A stretch of 64,000 nucleotides of DNA from Raffaelea ambrosiae (Eukaryota > Ascomycota > Sordariomycetes > Ophiostomatales > Ophiostomataceae): positions 3,857,234 through 3,921,233 of the forward strand of contig PCDI01000002.1 in the NCBI GenBank assembly GCA_002778195.1. Direction: 5' to 3'. The notes beneath the pieces were generated by a model. It saw only the letters and a list, made by a program, of their open reading frames with translations, was not told the origin of the DNA and made no database searches. Positions 30,669 to 43,238 of this stretch are shown in pieces (position 1 is the stretch's first letter; every line of letters begins with the position of its first letter). A program made the translations under genes and the position numbers.

Positions 30669-33600
30669 TTATTGTGTCCGGTAGAACTTCTTGTACAGAA
30701 GATGCAGCAGTAGGTTGACGTTGAGCCGCAGGTTGTTCTCAAAGACGTTCATAAACTGGTGGGCTTCGAACTGTGCCTGCAGCAGGTCTTCGATCGACAC
30801 GAACGCGCTGGCTCCAGGGATCTGCACATGGCCGCGCGAGCCCTCGATGGCAAACACGCCGACCTCGTCGCACGAGATTGTCAGGTTGATCTTGTCGTAG
30901 TCGCGGTCCATCACGCCAGTCCAGCTGACCACCACACCCTTCTCCGCCAGCTGTCTCGCGCTGTACTTGTATGATCCGAATTTGGGCACGCGGCCGCTGC
31001 GTTCCAGCTCGCGCTGGTGGTTGTACTGCCTTGTGAACGGCATGAGGAATCGTTTTTTGCTTTGAGGATTGTTAGCAGCCAAAAAAAACACACAATATAC
31101 ACAAAGTGCAGACACTCACCCCTTCTTGTTCTGCAGGGTCGCCATGGCCTGCTCAATGTAGTCGTCGTAGCTCTTGCGCTGCTGCTCCAGGTACTTGGCC
31201 TTTTCGTGCAAGTTGCTGAGAGTCAGACGAACACCCTCCAACTCACGCTGGCGCTGTATCCGTCGTCGGCTCTTGGTCCGAATGTCCAGGGCAATCGCGT
31301 TGAGCACATCCTGGTAGTAGTTTTGCTTGGAGATGCGACCCATCTGCTCCAGGCGCAGCACATTTTCGAGTGCCGTCCGCTTGAGGTCGTAGTACGACAT
31401 GCGGGTCACGTCCAGCATGTTGGCATCAGAGTAGGCCCCCCGCGTGTGCTCCATCGCAAAGTCTTCCCGCAGCAGAGCCAGCCACTTCTGCTCGTCCACC
31501 GGCAGGACTGGCTTGACCAGAATTTCGAGGAGGTTGGAACCCGTCTGCACCCGGATGATATACAGAATGCAGCGCTTCGTCTCCATAAACAGCGCCTTGA
31601 CCTCCGCCTCGGGGTCGTCAATGTCGTGCAGCTTGGGTGTGAGGAACATCTGTATGTCAGACGAGCCTGCCGCCGTCATCTCGCTCTCGTTGTTCTTGGC
31701 GCTACCAAGTTCTTGCACAATCTCGCGCAGCATGTCGTCCCGGTTTGGACACATGGCTGGCAGCTCCGAGACCACAAGCTGGTGGATGGCAAAGATGTCC
31801 GTCATCTTGATGTACAGCGTCGGCTTGTTCTTCGCATACAAGTCGTTGAACTCATCAATGTCAAAGGTGCTCTCTGCATCTGGCACAGAGACAAGCGCCT
31901 CCATGATCTGCCCGAGCCGCGCAACGGACTCGGCAATAAAGGCGTTGAGCGGCTGCAGGTGGATGTTTTCGCCGCCGAATGGCCTCCCAGAAGCAATCTG
32001 GCTGAGCACCTTGGCCACCTCGCTCAGGTTCCGCTTCTGCAGAGGGCTCAGCTGCTTGTCGACAACACCGACGTTCTCGGGTGCCGTCACGGCTGGCTGC
32101 AGGTAGAACCGCCACAGCCAGTTGCCGACCAGCTGCAGCATATATTGCGGCGACTCGCGCTGGAAGTGGTGGCACAGAGAGTCGAGCATCTGCCGGCAGA
32201 TGAACCGAACGCCGTAGGGGAGCCGTGGGAGCAAATCTTCCAGCGCCAGGAGGAACTGGTCGCAGATCTCACGCAGGTCACGGAGGTGGTCGATAAACAG
32301 CTCGCGGGTCTCCTGGTCCTTGATGGCAATCTCGCGGGGGACATCGAGTGGACGCCGGCTGGGCTGGCCTGTGCGAAGCTCCTCGTTGTTGATAGCTGAG
32401 CGGTAGATCTGCATCGGGTCGCTCTCCAGATCAAGCGCGGGATCCTCGATAATGTTGTCGCGAATCATGGGGCCGAGCAGATCACGCAGGTACTTGCGGT
32501 CCCGGGGTGATCGGGTGTAGTTGCCCAGGAGTTTCTGCCAAAAGTAGTTCCCGCGCAGGTAGTCCTGAACAGATGTCGACCCGTCCACCTCCTCGCTGAT
32601 AGACCGAGCGATCAGCTTCAGCAGGTAGTATTCCTCCCTCCGCTTCTGGGCATAGCCAAACAGACTCATGACAAGCAGCTCGATCCTCCTGCACTCCTTT
32701 TCGGGCATGCCCTGGAGACGAACCCGGCGGAACAGGCGTGCCAAATACTGCGGCTGTGTTTGCAGATTGAAGAAGAGCTGCTGGTATGACTCGAGCTTCT
32801 TGCGTGAACCCTTGTTGAGCGCCTTGAGATCGAACTGGTTGGCTGAAGACATCGGGGTATTGGCCAGAAGCATGCCGGCATGGCCACCAAAATTGCTCTG
32901 GTGCCGAACGACCTCGTCCAGGGTGATCTTGTTCTTGACCAGCAGGGCGATCTTGATGTCCAGCTGGTCGATGTACTGCTCCAGCATCTCGTTCTGCCGG
33001 ACTTGCTGCACGACCGTCTTGCGCATCCGCTCAAATTCGACCTCCTCGTTAAAGTCAAAGTCGCTGTCGTTCAAAAGGTGCACAAAGTTCTTCACTGCGC
33101 CGACCTTGGGGTTCTTGCCTGTCGTGAGATTCTTGTAGGCCTCGCCTTGCAGTTTGGCACGGACAAAGCTCTGGATCTTGACAACCCGCTGCATGTTCTC
33201 CTTGAAAAAGCGCTTCTTCTCGGCGAACTTGGCACGGACAATGAAAGCCTTGGCTGCAGCCTGGGCCAAAACAATAGACTCCTCTTGCTCTTCGAGTTCG
33301 CTCAGCACATCCGCCACCCTGCTCCGTAGCAGCACGGCACGCGATATTGCCTGAAGGGATGTGATCTCGGCCTCATTCGCGTGCAGCTCCTGGAGGAAGG
33401 CGTTGTGCTTTTGTCGGAACGTGAAAGCCCTGGCATGCGCCTGGAGGCTGGTGATGCGTGGGGTCTGCGCCTGCAGAGCGTGCTTGTCGGCGGCCACCCT
33501 GCGACGCTGCAGCATGCCTCGAATCTGAGACTGCATCTCGATGGCCTCTGGCTCGCACTCCTGCAGGCCGTCGAGTGTGTCGGCGATGTCACGTCTGAGG

Positions 33601-35705
33601 ACAGATGCCCGAATGCAGGCCTGCAGCGCGCCGATCTGAGCTGTGTGTTGCCGGAGCTCCGCCTTCAAGGCACCCACATGCTGCCGAGCAAACTTGCCAC
33701 GAGCCACGGCCTGGAGCTGCTCCCATTGTGGTGCAAAGTGCTCAAGGGCGCCCTGCTGCAGGTGGACCTGACGTCTGGTTAGCATGGCCCTGGCAGCCGC
33801 CTGGAGACGGGCGACCGCGCGGCTCTCAGCCTGAAGAGCCATCTGATCGGCCTCCAGGTACTTCCTCAACATCATGCCACGAACGGCCGCTTGCAGCTTT
33901 GAAGTGTGCGCAGCAGTGTGTCTGACATCTTGCTGCTGAGCCAGGACCTGTTGTCGTGCCAGATAACCCTTGAACACAGCCTGAATGTCGCGCACCGGTC
34001 CCGATGCCCGCTGCAGCTGAGATCGCGTCTCTCGTACCTGGTTTCGGACTTTGCTCGCCCGGATGAGGCTCTGAAGCTCGAGAATGTCGCCCTCCATGCT
34101 CTTCCAGAAGTACTCTTTCTGCATCTGCTTCCGGCGCACAAGGAAGCCGCGGGCAGCGCTCTGGAGGTTGACAGCAAAGCGCCTCATCTCAAGGCGATAG
34201 CCAATGATCTGCCGTGAGAAGTCGCCACGGATCCGGGATTGCAGGTCGATCAGCCAGTCTTCTCCATCCCAGAGCTCCTGCATGGTGCTGCCCAGGCGCA
34301 TGCGGATCAGAGCTCCGCGAGCTTGCGCCTGAAGCTCAATGACGGAATCTTCGTTTTCGGCCAGCTCCCGCTCGATCCGTTCTTCCTCCGTCTCGACGGG
34401 CTCGGGGGGCTCCACCGCAAAGTCCGCGCCGATGTTGCCGAAGCTGGGCATGTTGACTCCCAACTTATCCAGGCCTTTCTGCATCGCTTCGAGTTCATGG
34501 TGTTCGAATTCAAGTTGACCGACGAGATTGCCAATGCGGAAGTTGACAATTCCCTTGCGGAAAAGCAGCCAACTCAGGGCGTGGATGCAGTAGATGACTT
34601 TGGGTATGTTCTTCTTCTCATACAGGTCAATGAGCTCGAATCGAAACAGATCGGGGAGTTCCACTTCATCGAGGTATCGGAAGAATATAGCAATGTTGTC
34701 AGAATGCCGGAACTGAAGCTTTTGGTGGCGGAAAATCCTAAATCGTCGTTCTGGGTTCAGGGCTTCCACAACTTCTGCAAGTGTCACACCATCACGAAGC
34801 GCCTCTTCAAGCTCGACAATGGGCGGGATGGCGCGATGGATGACGTCCTCGATCCATTCTTTGGCCTCGCCGATGTGGCACAAATATTCATAGGCCTGCA
34901 GAAACTGTCGCTGCTTGTCCATCCAGTTCCTGCCCTCCCAGCCATAGCCGCCTGCTCGTCTGGGTGCTGCGTCGCCGGCCCTCTGCAGGCGGCGGCGACC
35001 ACGCAGGCCGATGACTTCTTGGTTGTGAGTGGTAAGGGCAAATTCGTCGGCCGATCCAGACTGGGCGAGTCTGGAGAGTGTGCGCAGCTGGTTTGTTGAT
35101 GACTTGCCGAGACTTTCAAAGTCTGGCGCAGCAATCGGCGCCGTATGGGCATGGAGAAGTGCTGGGGGGGTATTGGCATGCGCGATAGCGGCACTCCCTC
35201 CCCGGTTGATGGAATCAGATCGGGTGAGAAGCATGGAGTTGGGACGAATGGCCGATATAGGCTTCACAGGCGGGGCATTTGCGTAGGGCTGTCGGCCATT
35301 GTCGATGTTTGCCAACGACAGCCTGCCAGTGTCAACACTTTGGCCGCGGTCGTGTGTTCGGATGGGCTTCCTGGTCGGACTCGAAGGTGCGGTGGCAGCT
35401 GGTGCTTGCGGCAGCGGCCTCAAGGACTGACGCGCATTGTTGTAGATGTTCTCCCCAACTGCCTTGGGCGGTGTCAGAGGAGGATTGACGCTGAGGCTGG
35501 AGAAGGACTGGGATAGTTTGCTGGCTTCACTCTGGCCGCGTTTGTGTCCAAACGACGAGTAGGCGCTGGACATGCTGCTGGCGCCAGAGCTCTGGTCCGA
35601 AGTATACGAGTAGCCTGACGAAGCTGACGAGGATGCTGTGGATGGCTGACGAGTGACGGAATAGTCAAACGTGTGCGATTGCCTCAACGGGTGATTACGG
35701 TGCAT
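30669..35705 (-). CDS. IQGAP-family Ras GTPase-activating-like protein (Rng2/Iqg1-like)
   Basis: Two exons, 31120-35705 and 30669-31059, split by a 60 bp intron; 1658 residues. The join NKKG|KKRFLMPFTRQYNHQ is characteristic of the RasGAP C-terminal domain. Order: disordered Ser-rich N-terminus (1-240), a calponin-homology domain (about 265-385, AYEYLCHIGEAKEWIEDVI), a long array of IQ-like repeats (about 450-870, recurring LQAxxRGxxxRR), a RasGAP domain (about 1000-1330) and a RasGAP C-terminal domain (about 1430-1590). In this family the GAP domain usually binds Rho-type GTPases without stimulating hydrolysis. It bridges actin, calmodulin/myosin light chain and formins at the contractile ring and septum. 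Length and order match fungal Rng2/Iqg1. It is the largest gene in the window and divergent from IMP dehydrogenase. Confidence 0.95.
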
Positions 35706-37043
35706 GCTGGACTGCGGCTTGACTGGCGACCACGATATCCCAAATCAATAGCAATGAGTCGGATCGAGTTGGGATTGACAGCACTTAGAAGTAGCGCTCG
35801 TCTAGGAGGCCCTCCATGGGCTGTTGATCGGAAAAGAAGATGCGGTCTGAAGTTGTTGTTGGGGTGGATGAAGATATTTTTGCAGGGCCTGTCTGGACAG
35901 CTGGTGCTTCTCGCTGTTCAGTGGCGTGCGGAAGCTGTCAAAAACGGCGGGCAAGAGGAACAGTAGGAAAAGTCAATAGAGTTGGCGAGAAGGAAACTCA
36001 ACATGCCAGCGTCGAAAGCTAGAAGCTTATGGCGAGTTTGCGGAAATTCAACACAGAGAAAAAAAAAATGCGAAATGAAAATATGGCGACAATAATAGTC
36101 AAGAGCACTATTGAGAAGGAAGGTGCGCGCAGAGGGGCGTGAGCCGAGGGGCGCTCTTTCTCGATATGGCTGGTTGTCGCCGTGGAGATCGGGTGCATTT
36201 GTTTGTTTACATACACCCGCTTTTATACGCCCCCTGCGCTACTCATGTGATTTGGCGTACCAAAAAAGAGTCAAGACTACCCTGACGACGGCAGTTTTAG
36301 CGTTGCGTGCACGGACCTGTAGTCTGTTGCTCATCAATATAAATTGGTTGGTTAATTGCATCTTTTTAGCGGCTACTACAAGTGCGCTAAGATACGGATA
36401 AGAATCAGATAACGATAAGCATATGTCACGTGTGTCGTTTCCCGCTTTGCAACGGCGAAAGTTCAGCCAGCCTTGGTTCGCGACAGCATTGCTCTTGGCC
36501 AGGCACAATGCGGACGAAAAGAAAACCTGTAGAGAATGTACGAGTACGACCAATTGTGCCACAGAATGAAATCTCAGGATTGAGTTTGTATTGGTAGGGG
36601 GCGTGTCGACTGTGTCGCCACTCCTGTTGCGCACAGAGAAATTAGTAAGCCAGCCAGCAAAACTGGATACCACTAACACACGCTTGGACGGTGATAAAAA
36701 AAAATTTTGGGCTGGAGCGCTCGCAGAGATTTTCCTCTTTTTCCTTCTTTCTTTTAATGGGGAGAAGACAACAACGAACGGTACGTGAAACTGCCACTGG
36801 TCGAAAGTCCAATTTCGCTGTAGTCTTCGAACTCAATTACCTCTTCTCCTTGGGTTTCCAACGTTTTTGAATAGGTGAGTGGACTGCGCATGGCGAGAAC
36901 CAGAGATTACCGCCTGCAGCGGGGGAACACCCTGTTCTCGTCCGCCCAGGATCAGGATATACAGGCTTGGCTCCCAATGGCCTCTTGACTTCCGGCTGCT
37001 AACAGATTGTTGCAGACTCAATCCAGCTCTCCAGCCCTTCACG
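35706..37043. other. Divergent promoter region between IQGAP and IMP dehydrogenase genes
   Basis: 1.3 kb. It includes a TACGAGTA copy (36539), AT-rich DNA near 36050-36110 and pyrimidine-rich DNA (36730-36760). The right end holds the 5' leader of IMP dehydrogenase with an intron (separate entry). No further gene. Confidence 0.6.
36875..37015 (+). promoter_or_regulatory. Probable 5'UTR intron of the IMP dehydrogenase gene
   Basis: ATAG|GTGAGT at 36875 and a branch-like GCTAAC followed by TTGCAG ending at 37015 define a plausible 141 bp intron. It ends 28 bp before the start codon. The enclosed sequence has no coding value in the gene frame. Leader introns are common in highly expressed fungal genes; transcript data would be needed to prove it. 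Confidence 0.6.
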
Positions 37044-39095
37044 ATGCCTTCGACGAACGGCGGTTCTACCGTGGTCAATGGGACCACGCAGTTCCTCGAC
37101 TACCGCAACGCTGTTGAGCTTCTCCAGAAGTACGACGAGCGTGATGGCCTGGGCATCAAGGACCTGGTGAACGCCAAGGTGCACGGTGGCCTGACGTACA
37201 ACGACTTCCTCATCCTGCCCGGCTACATTGGCTTCCCGGCCTCCGAGGTGACTCTGGACACGCCCATCACCAAGCGGATCACGCTGAAGACGCCCTTTGT
37301 GTCCTCGCCCATGGACACCGTGACCGAGCACGAGATGGCCATCCACATGGCTCTGCAGGGCGGTCTGGGCGTGATCCACCACAACTGCTCGCCTGATGCG
37401 CAGGCCGACATGGTGCGCAAGGTCAAGCGGTACGAGAACGGCTTCATCGTGGACCCCGTTGTTATCAGCCGGGACACGACCGTGGACGAGGCCAAGGCCC
37501 TCAAGGACAAGTGGGGTTTTGGTGGTTTCCCTGTGACTGGTGAGTGCCTTCTGCTGTGAATATTGGTTCCACTCCCTTTTTTTTTTTTTTCAGTCTCAAC
37601 AAGCTTGCCTTTTGGTTCTTGCTAGACTGGAATGCTTGCCTGATTGGTGCGTTGGCAAGTGCCGGCCGGCATTTCAGCCGCCCAAAGCCGTTTAATGATT
37701 ATTTCTTCAATTTTTATAACTTTCGTTCCACCGCAATGACGTTCACCGTCCTGGGGAGAAAATGATTTATGAAACTCGGCTACCTAATTGCACATGCCTT
37801 TGCTTTTCTTGCTTTCCAACTTGTCCGATGACAAGGGAGAAGACGGCTAACCGTGCATGTTGTCAACAGAGAGTGGCCAGATGGGCTCCAAGCTTCTGGG
37901 CATTGTCACCAACCGCGACATCCAGTTCGAAGACGACCCGAGCACGCCGGTCTCGAGTGTGATGGTGACGGACCTCATCACTGCGCCGGATGGCGTGACG
38001 CTGGTGGAGGCCAACAAGATCCTGTCCAAGTCGAAGAAGGGCAAGCTGCCGATCGTGGACAAGGAGGGCAACCTCGTTTCGATGATCTCGCGCTCTGATC
38101 TGACCAAGAACCTGCACTTCCCTCTTGCGTCCAAGCTGCCGGCTTCGAAGCAGCTCATCTGCGCTGCTGCCATTGGCACGCGTCCCGAGGACAAGATCCG
38201 CCTCAAGCTGCTGGTGGATGCTGGCCTGGACATTGTGATCCTGGACAGCAGCCAAGGCAACAGCATGTACCAGATTGAGATGATCAAGTGGATTAAGCAG
38301 GAGTTCCCTGGCCTCGACGTCATTGGCGGAAACGTGGTGACGCGCGAGCAGGCCGCGTCGCTCATTGCTGCTGGTGTGGACGGCCTCCGCATCGGCATGG
38401 GCAGTGGCAGCGCCTGCATCACACAGGAGGTCATGGCCGTGGGCCGCCCCCAGGCTACCGCCGTGTACAACGTCAGCGCTTTTGCTGCGCGGTTTGGCGT
38501 TCCCTGCATCGCTGATGGTGGCATCCAGAACGTGGGCCACATTGTCAAGGGCCTGGCTCTCGGTGCTTCCACGGTCATGATGGGTGGTCTGCTTGCCGGT
38601 ACCACCGAATCCCCCGGCACGTCTTTCGTGTCGCGCGAGGGTAAGCTGGTCAAGGCGTACCGCGGGATGGGTAGCATTGATGCCATGCAGGACAAGAAGG
38701 CCGGCGGCGGCGGCAAGGACAGCCAGAAGAGCAACGCGGGCACTGCTCGCTACTTCTCTGAGGGCGACAGCGTGCTGGTTGCTCAGGGTGTGTCTGGTGC
38801 CGTGGCACACAGAGGGTAAGTTTTTTTCTTCACTTTCTTGCTTCTTTGATACTGTTTCATGCGGCTTTATATATTGTTGCTCTTTTCTAACATTCCTCAC
38901 AGCTCCATCAACAAGTTCCTGCCGTATCTGGCTGCCGGTCTGAAGCACTCGCTGCAGGACAGCGGCATGACGAGCCTCAAGGGTCTGCATGAGAACGTGG
39001 CCAACGGTGTGGTGCGGTTCGAGATTCGGACGGCCAGCGCCCAGCTGGAGGGTGGCGTGAACATGGAGTCGTACGAGAAGAAGCTCTTCGCGTGA
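37044..39095 (+). CDS. Inosine-5'-monophosphate dehydrogenase (IMPDH)
   Basis: Exons 37044-37539, 37870-38815 and 38903-39095 give 544 residues, the expected size. The enzyme converts IMP to XMP with NAD+, the rate-limiting step of guanine nucleotide synthesis, in the cytosol. The N-terminal barrel strand [19 protein letters not shown] and [17 protein letters not shown] are diagnostic. A Bateman (CBS pair) module spans about 120-240 and is interrupted by intron 1 at FPVTG|ESGQ. The catalytic loop is [20 protein letters not shown] with the nucleophilic Cys, followed by [20 protein letters not shown]. The mobile flap and active-site tail ends [16 protein letters not shown]. Intron 1 is 330 bp, long for this genome. 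The sites usually linked to mycophenolic-acid tolerance cannot be judged without alignment. Confidence 0.97.
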
Positions 39096-40014
39096 TAGGC
39101 CAGCTTTGTTATGTCTGTCAAACCCGGGGGGACAAAAGCAGGACGTAGTGCAGCTTACATCGTTTTCTTGCACGTTGAATGATTTTGAACTATACTGTGC
39201 ATGGATTCTTCTTGACCCGCGCTCGACGAGGCACACCCTTGGTGCGCAAGCCTGCATGTTAAAAGAGACACAGGCATGCCGGGGGACGCACGAAGCAACA
39301 TGTCGGATTTCTGTTGGGCAATAGATTGGAGTCTGGCGTTAGGCAGGCGCGGCCGCAAGACCGCCAACCTGGTATAAAAAAAGGGGGGGGAGACAGGAAG
39401 CAAATAGAAATTGGAAACCATATTTGAGTGGATCGCAGAAGCCAATGAGAGTGACTGCCCGGCACAAACGATTTGCACTCCAGCCAGCCAGGCCAGCAGC
39501 TTGGCCAACATGCAGGAGTGAGCCTAGGTCTCGGTGTGCTGTTTGCCAATGGACCTAAAGAATTAGGATTCGGTCAGAGTGCGCAGCCTGGCCGGTCGTG
39601 ATTGTGGTCGCCGGTTCAGGTGGACGGGGAAGACATACCGGTCTGTGATTGGCCAGGCTCGTGTTAGTCGCTTAGATGCCCGATTGCAAGCTTCATGCGC
39701 ACATATTCCTCCGGCGCACCACCAACCTCCTGCGATGGGGAGAGGGTCTGCTGCCTAGCAAGACTGCATCTGATCGACTTGGATACTTATGCGTGGGACA
39801 ATCGTCACAGTCTCTAGACTGTGGTCTTCGTTGTCTCTCCAACGCCTCGTCTGTCTCTTGGGCGTCTGCAGATCTTGTTCCAGGTAGCAACTTTTCATCC
39901 ATGGTATCCAGCCAACACACACAACACATTCACACTTGTGCCTTGCCCTCTTGCTCACAGCAGCTATGACGTTTCTCAGAAAGGTGAGTGCTGTTTTGGC
40001 ACGGACCTTTTGCG
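39096..40014. other. Spacer between IMP dehydrogenase and AAA ATPase
   Basis: 919 bp with a G9 tract near 39384. A possible mini-exon ATG ACG TTT CTC AGA AAG followed by GTGAGT lies at 39967-39984, but joining it to the next splice acceptor gives the wrong frame, so it is not used in the model. No other gene. Confidence 0.5.
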
Positions 40015-42767
40015 ATGAAAGTGCGAGGCGTTGATGCTGACAGTACCAATATGAAGATGTTCGCGCCGTACTTTGGCGGCGACAAGACGGAAGCCACGCA
40101 TGGCGTCGTCCCGGACGTGCTGTACTCTGTCTACTACCACGACTATGATAAGGGTACTCTGGACAGTAGGTTTCTCCCCCCCCCTCCCGGCAAAGGTTTC
40201 CGCGTCTTTTCCATGCATGTTTTTAACGGTACGATTTAGCTGTGCGCAGTGCTGAGCCGATCGATATTGGCATCGATTCTGGTGACGGCCACATAGATGA
40301 TGAGACTTCTGCCACGGAGAAGCCTGTCATTGAGCTACGGACGCGGGCCGTCTGTACGGCCACAAAGACAAGCCGCACGGTCGATTGTGATAGCGATGAT
40401 TCGAGCGACGATACGGACTTCGCTGTTCTCAGCACGGGCGAGATGCGCGATGTGGCCAGTAGCGTCCAGGTGAAGCGCATCGAATCCGTGCGTATGATTA
40501 TCCACTCGCCCTATATCAAGCATGCGATGGCAGCCGTCATCCCAGAATACAACGGAGAGACCACCTTTGAGCCGCCTTATCAGATTCTGGTCTACTACCT
40601 GGATCAGCTGGCCTCGTACTGCATGAACCAGCCGGCCGGCCACAGCGCCGAGTTTCGCAACACGACCATCAGCCACGTGTCCCTGCTGTTCGACTTTCTG
40701 GAGAAGGAGCTGGGCGCGGCATTGTATGCCGAGAAGCAGCTCAACAGCCTTGAGAAGCCTCTGTGCACGTATGCGAACGTGTGGACACTGTTCAAGCCTG
40801 GCGAAGTCGTCTACGCCAGAAAGCAGCAAAGCAATGGCGAGACCAGATGGATGCCTTGCGTTGTCAGCTACCCCACCGCCAACCGCTCCTGTTCGACTGC
40901 ATCGCGCGCTGAGGTGTCCTGCTGGATGATTGCTTTCTACGACGGCATGCCTCGACGTTGTGCCGCCAAATTCGTCATCGGTGCCTTCAGCGGCGTACAG
41001 GCCATCGCCGACCTCCCCGTGATCCCGGCGCGATTCTATCCCGACGACCCCAGCAGGCAGCGGGGCATGACCATTTCCGCCTTCCAGATCCAGCTCGGAC
41101 GGGAATACTGGGACCTGTTGATGCGGCCAGCCTACAAGGAGCGCCGGGCTCTGCCGAGCGCCACCGGCCGCCAGCACCACCACGGCCAGTATGACGGCGA
41201 CTGGGGCGCCATGACTGCCGCAGGCGAACACCGTCGCGCCGAGCGTGTCATTGTCGATGTCCGGGGCTACTATGAGTTCTTCCCCAGCCCTGCGAGCCAA
41301 CCACGCAACAGCCGCACATGTGGGCGCACCCCCAGTCGCCGGGTCACGGATCCGTACGATTTTGGCCACTACGGGGATGCGCAGATGGCCAGCAACACCC
41401 CGTACCCTGCGTATTCTTCGCAGGCCGACCCCGCGGTTCCCATGGTCTGCCGGGATCGTCTGCCGCGGTTTGCGCCGCGCTGCACGTGTGCCGTGTGTGC
41501 CGCGGAGCCGCAGACACAGCCGGGGCCGTTTGCCGACTTTGACCAGTGCAACCCGGCCACGGGCGTGCGGCCCTGCAACGACCTGTACTACCTCGTCTGC
41601 ACGACGTGCGTGCCTGCCTTTATGCTGTCGCACCGCACGTGGGCGTTTGTCGACCAGGCGGAGCTGGGCGAGGTGCACCACGACCGCGAAGCCTTTGAGA
41701 ACCTGGTCCTGGACCGGGAGGTCAAGCAGACGGTGCGTGCGCTGGCGGGCAAGTTTGCCAGCAGCAGCAGCAGCAGCAGCAAAAGCAGTACGTCTACGCC
41801 GGGAAACACCGAGGCTGGTCCAGACATCGTGTCGCCCTGGCCGCACGACCTGGTCAAGAACAAGGGCGAGGGCCGGGTGTTCTTGCTGCACGGCTCGCCC
41901 GGCGTGGGCAAGACCTGCACGGCCGAGTGCGTGGCCGAGCTGGCGCAGCGGCCGCTGCTGACGCTGACGGCGGGCGACGTCAGCACGGACATGCAGCCGT
42001 CGAGCGCGGAGAGCAGCCTGGACTACTTCTTGGGGCTCGGCGAGCGCTACGGCGCGCTGGTGCTGCTCGACGAGGCCGACGTGTTCCTGGAGGCGCGGTC
42101 GGCGGGCTCCACCGGCAGCACGGCCGACGCGCAGCGCAACGGCCTGGTGTCGGTGTTTCTGCGCGCGCTCGAGTACTTCCGCGGCGTGCTGTTCCTGACG
42201 ACCAGCCGCGTCGCCGCCTTTGACCCGGCCTTTACCAGCCGCATCCACGTGGCCCTGCACTACCGCCCGCTCACCGCCGAGCACCGCCGCCGCATCTGGG
42301 CGTACCACTTGGCCCGCATCGAGCGGGACACCGGCGGGCACATCTTCACCCTGCGCAGCGCGCGCGCGTTCGCCTACGACTCCAAGGAGATGCACCGCCT
42401 GCGCCCCAACGGCCGCGAGATCCGCAACGTGCTGCAGACGGCCGTGGCGCTGGCCGAGGCCGAGGCGCGCAAGCGGCCGTTCGTCCACTACGACAGGGCG
42501 CAGAAGAGCGGCCACGTTGGCGGCGAGGAGGCCATGGACGGCGGCGGCGACAGGATGGTCGACAAGGACGAGAGCAGCGCCAACAGGCTGGCGACGATCC
42601 ATGTGACCGCGGGCCACCTGCGCGCCGTGGCCAAGATGAGCCAAGGCTTCAAGGACCTCATTCTCCATGGTGGCGAAGAAGAAGATGCGGACGAAGACTG
42701 TGACGAGGATTGTGCGGAGGAGGAGGAGGAGGAGGAGGAGGAGGATGAGCACGAAAGGCTCTATTAG
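40015..42767 (+). CDS. AAA+ ATPase with N-terminal fungal DUF7025-type region
   Basis: Two exons, 40015-40169 and 40250-42767, give 890 residues. The intron (5' GTTTCT, 3' CGCAG) restores the frame as TLDSSAEPID. The start is the first ATG of the in-frame exon (MKVRGVDADS) and is moderately certain. The N-terminal half resembles the long uncharacterised region found before the ATPase in fungal BCS1-like AAA proteins (IIHSPYIKHAMAAVIPEYNG; LLFDFLEKELGAAL; YYEFF). The AAA module is at about 610-790: Walker A HGSPGVGKTCTAE, Walker B ALVLLDEADVFLE, and the sensor/Arg-finger segment FLTTSRVAAFDPAFTSRI. A run of Glu ends the protein. Predicted to remodel proteins by ATP hydrolysis; partner and location unknown. 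Many fungal genomes carry dozens of such genes. Confidence 0.87.
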
Positions 42768-43238
42768 TTGTTTCTTCAAACGTGCTTCCAGCCCTTTCTT
42801 TTTCTTTTTTTTCTTGATTTATTTTGGGGCTTCACTTTTTATGGTCTCAAAGATAGTGAACGAATATTCCCTGAGAGACGAGCAATGTTTCCTAGTCAGT
42901 AACCCGAAGCCGCGAAAAATTAGCAGATGAAAGTTGCAATTGTCAGGTGCTTGACGAGCCTGCTGAGGCTTGCGAAAATGCCTTGCAGGCAGGGTGATGC
43001 AGTATTGCACCAATGGCATCTGTCGACGCCCCGGCAGGCGGCCCGAGCAGGCCAGGCTGCAGGGCCAGGCTGCCTGTTCGCCTTATTTTGTGATTTTGTT
43101 CCTTTTTTTCCCCTCCTGGAAAAGCATTCTCAAATAATGTGAGCAGTCTTCTCTGGCCGGCTCTTCGATGTTGATCACGCCGGACACGACAGGTATCTGA
43201 AGAAACAACCCCCCCCACAACCCCCCCCCAAAGATGGA
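42768..43238. other. Spacer upstream of the J-like gene
   Basis: 471 bp holding the 3' end of the AAA ATPase and the promoter of the J-like gene. C-rich runs lie just upstream of the start codon at 43211-43229. No gene seen. Confidence 0.55.

Noticed and set aside
39967..40014. Mini-exon MTFLRK plus intron as the start of the AAA ATPase
   Set aside because: The splice acceptor at GCTGACAG leads into a frame that stops quickly and does not match the next exon.
40335..42779. 814-codon minus-strand frame opposite the AAA ATPase
   Set aside because: Composition of an antisense shadow; Walker motifs lie on the plus strand.
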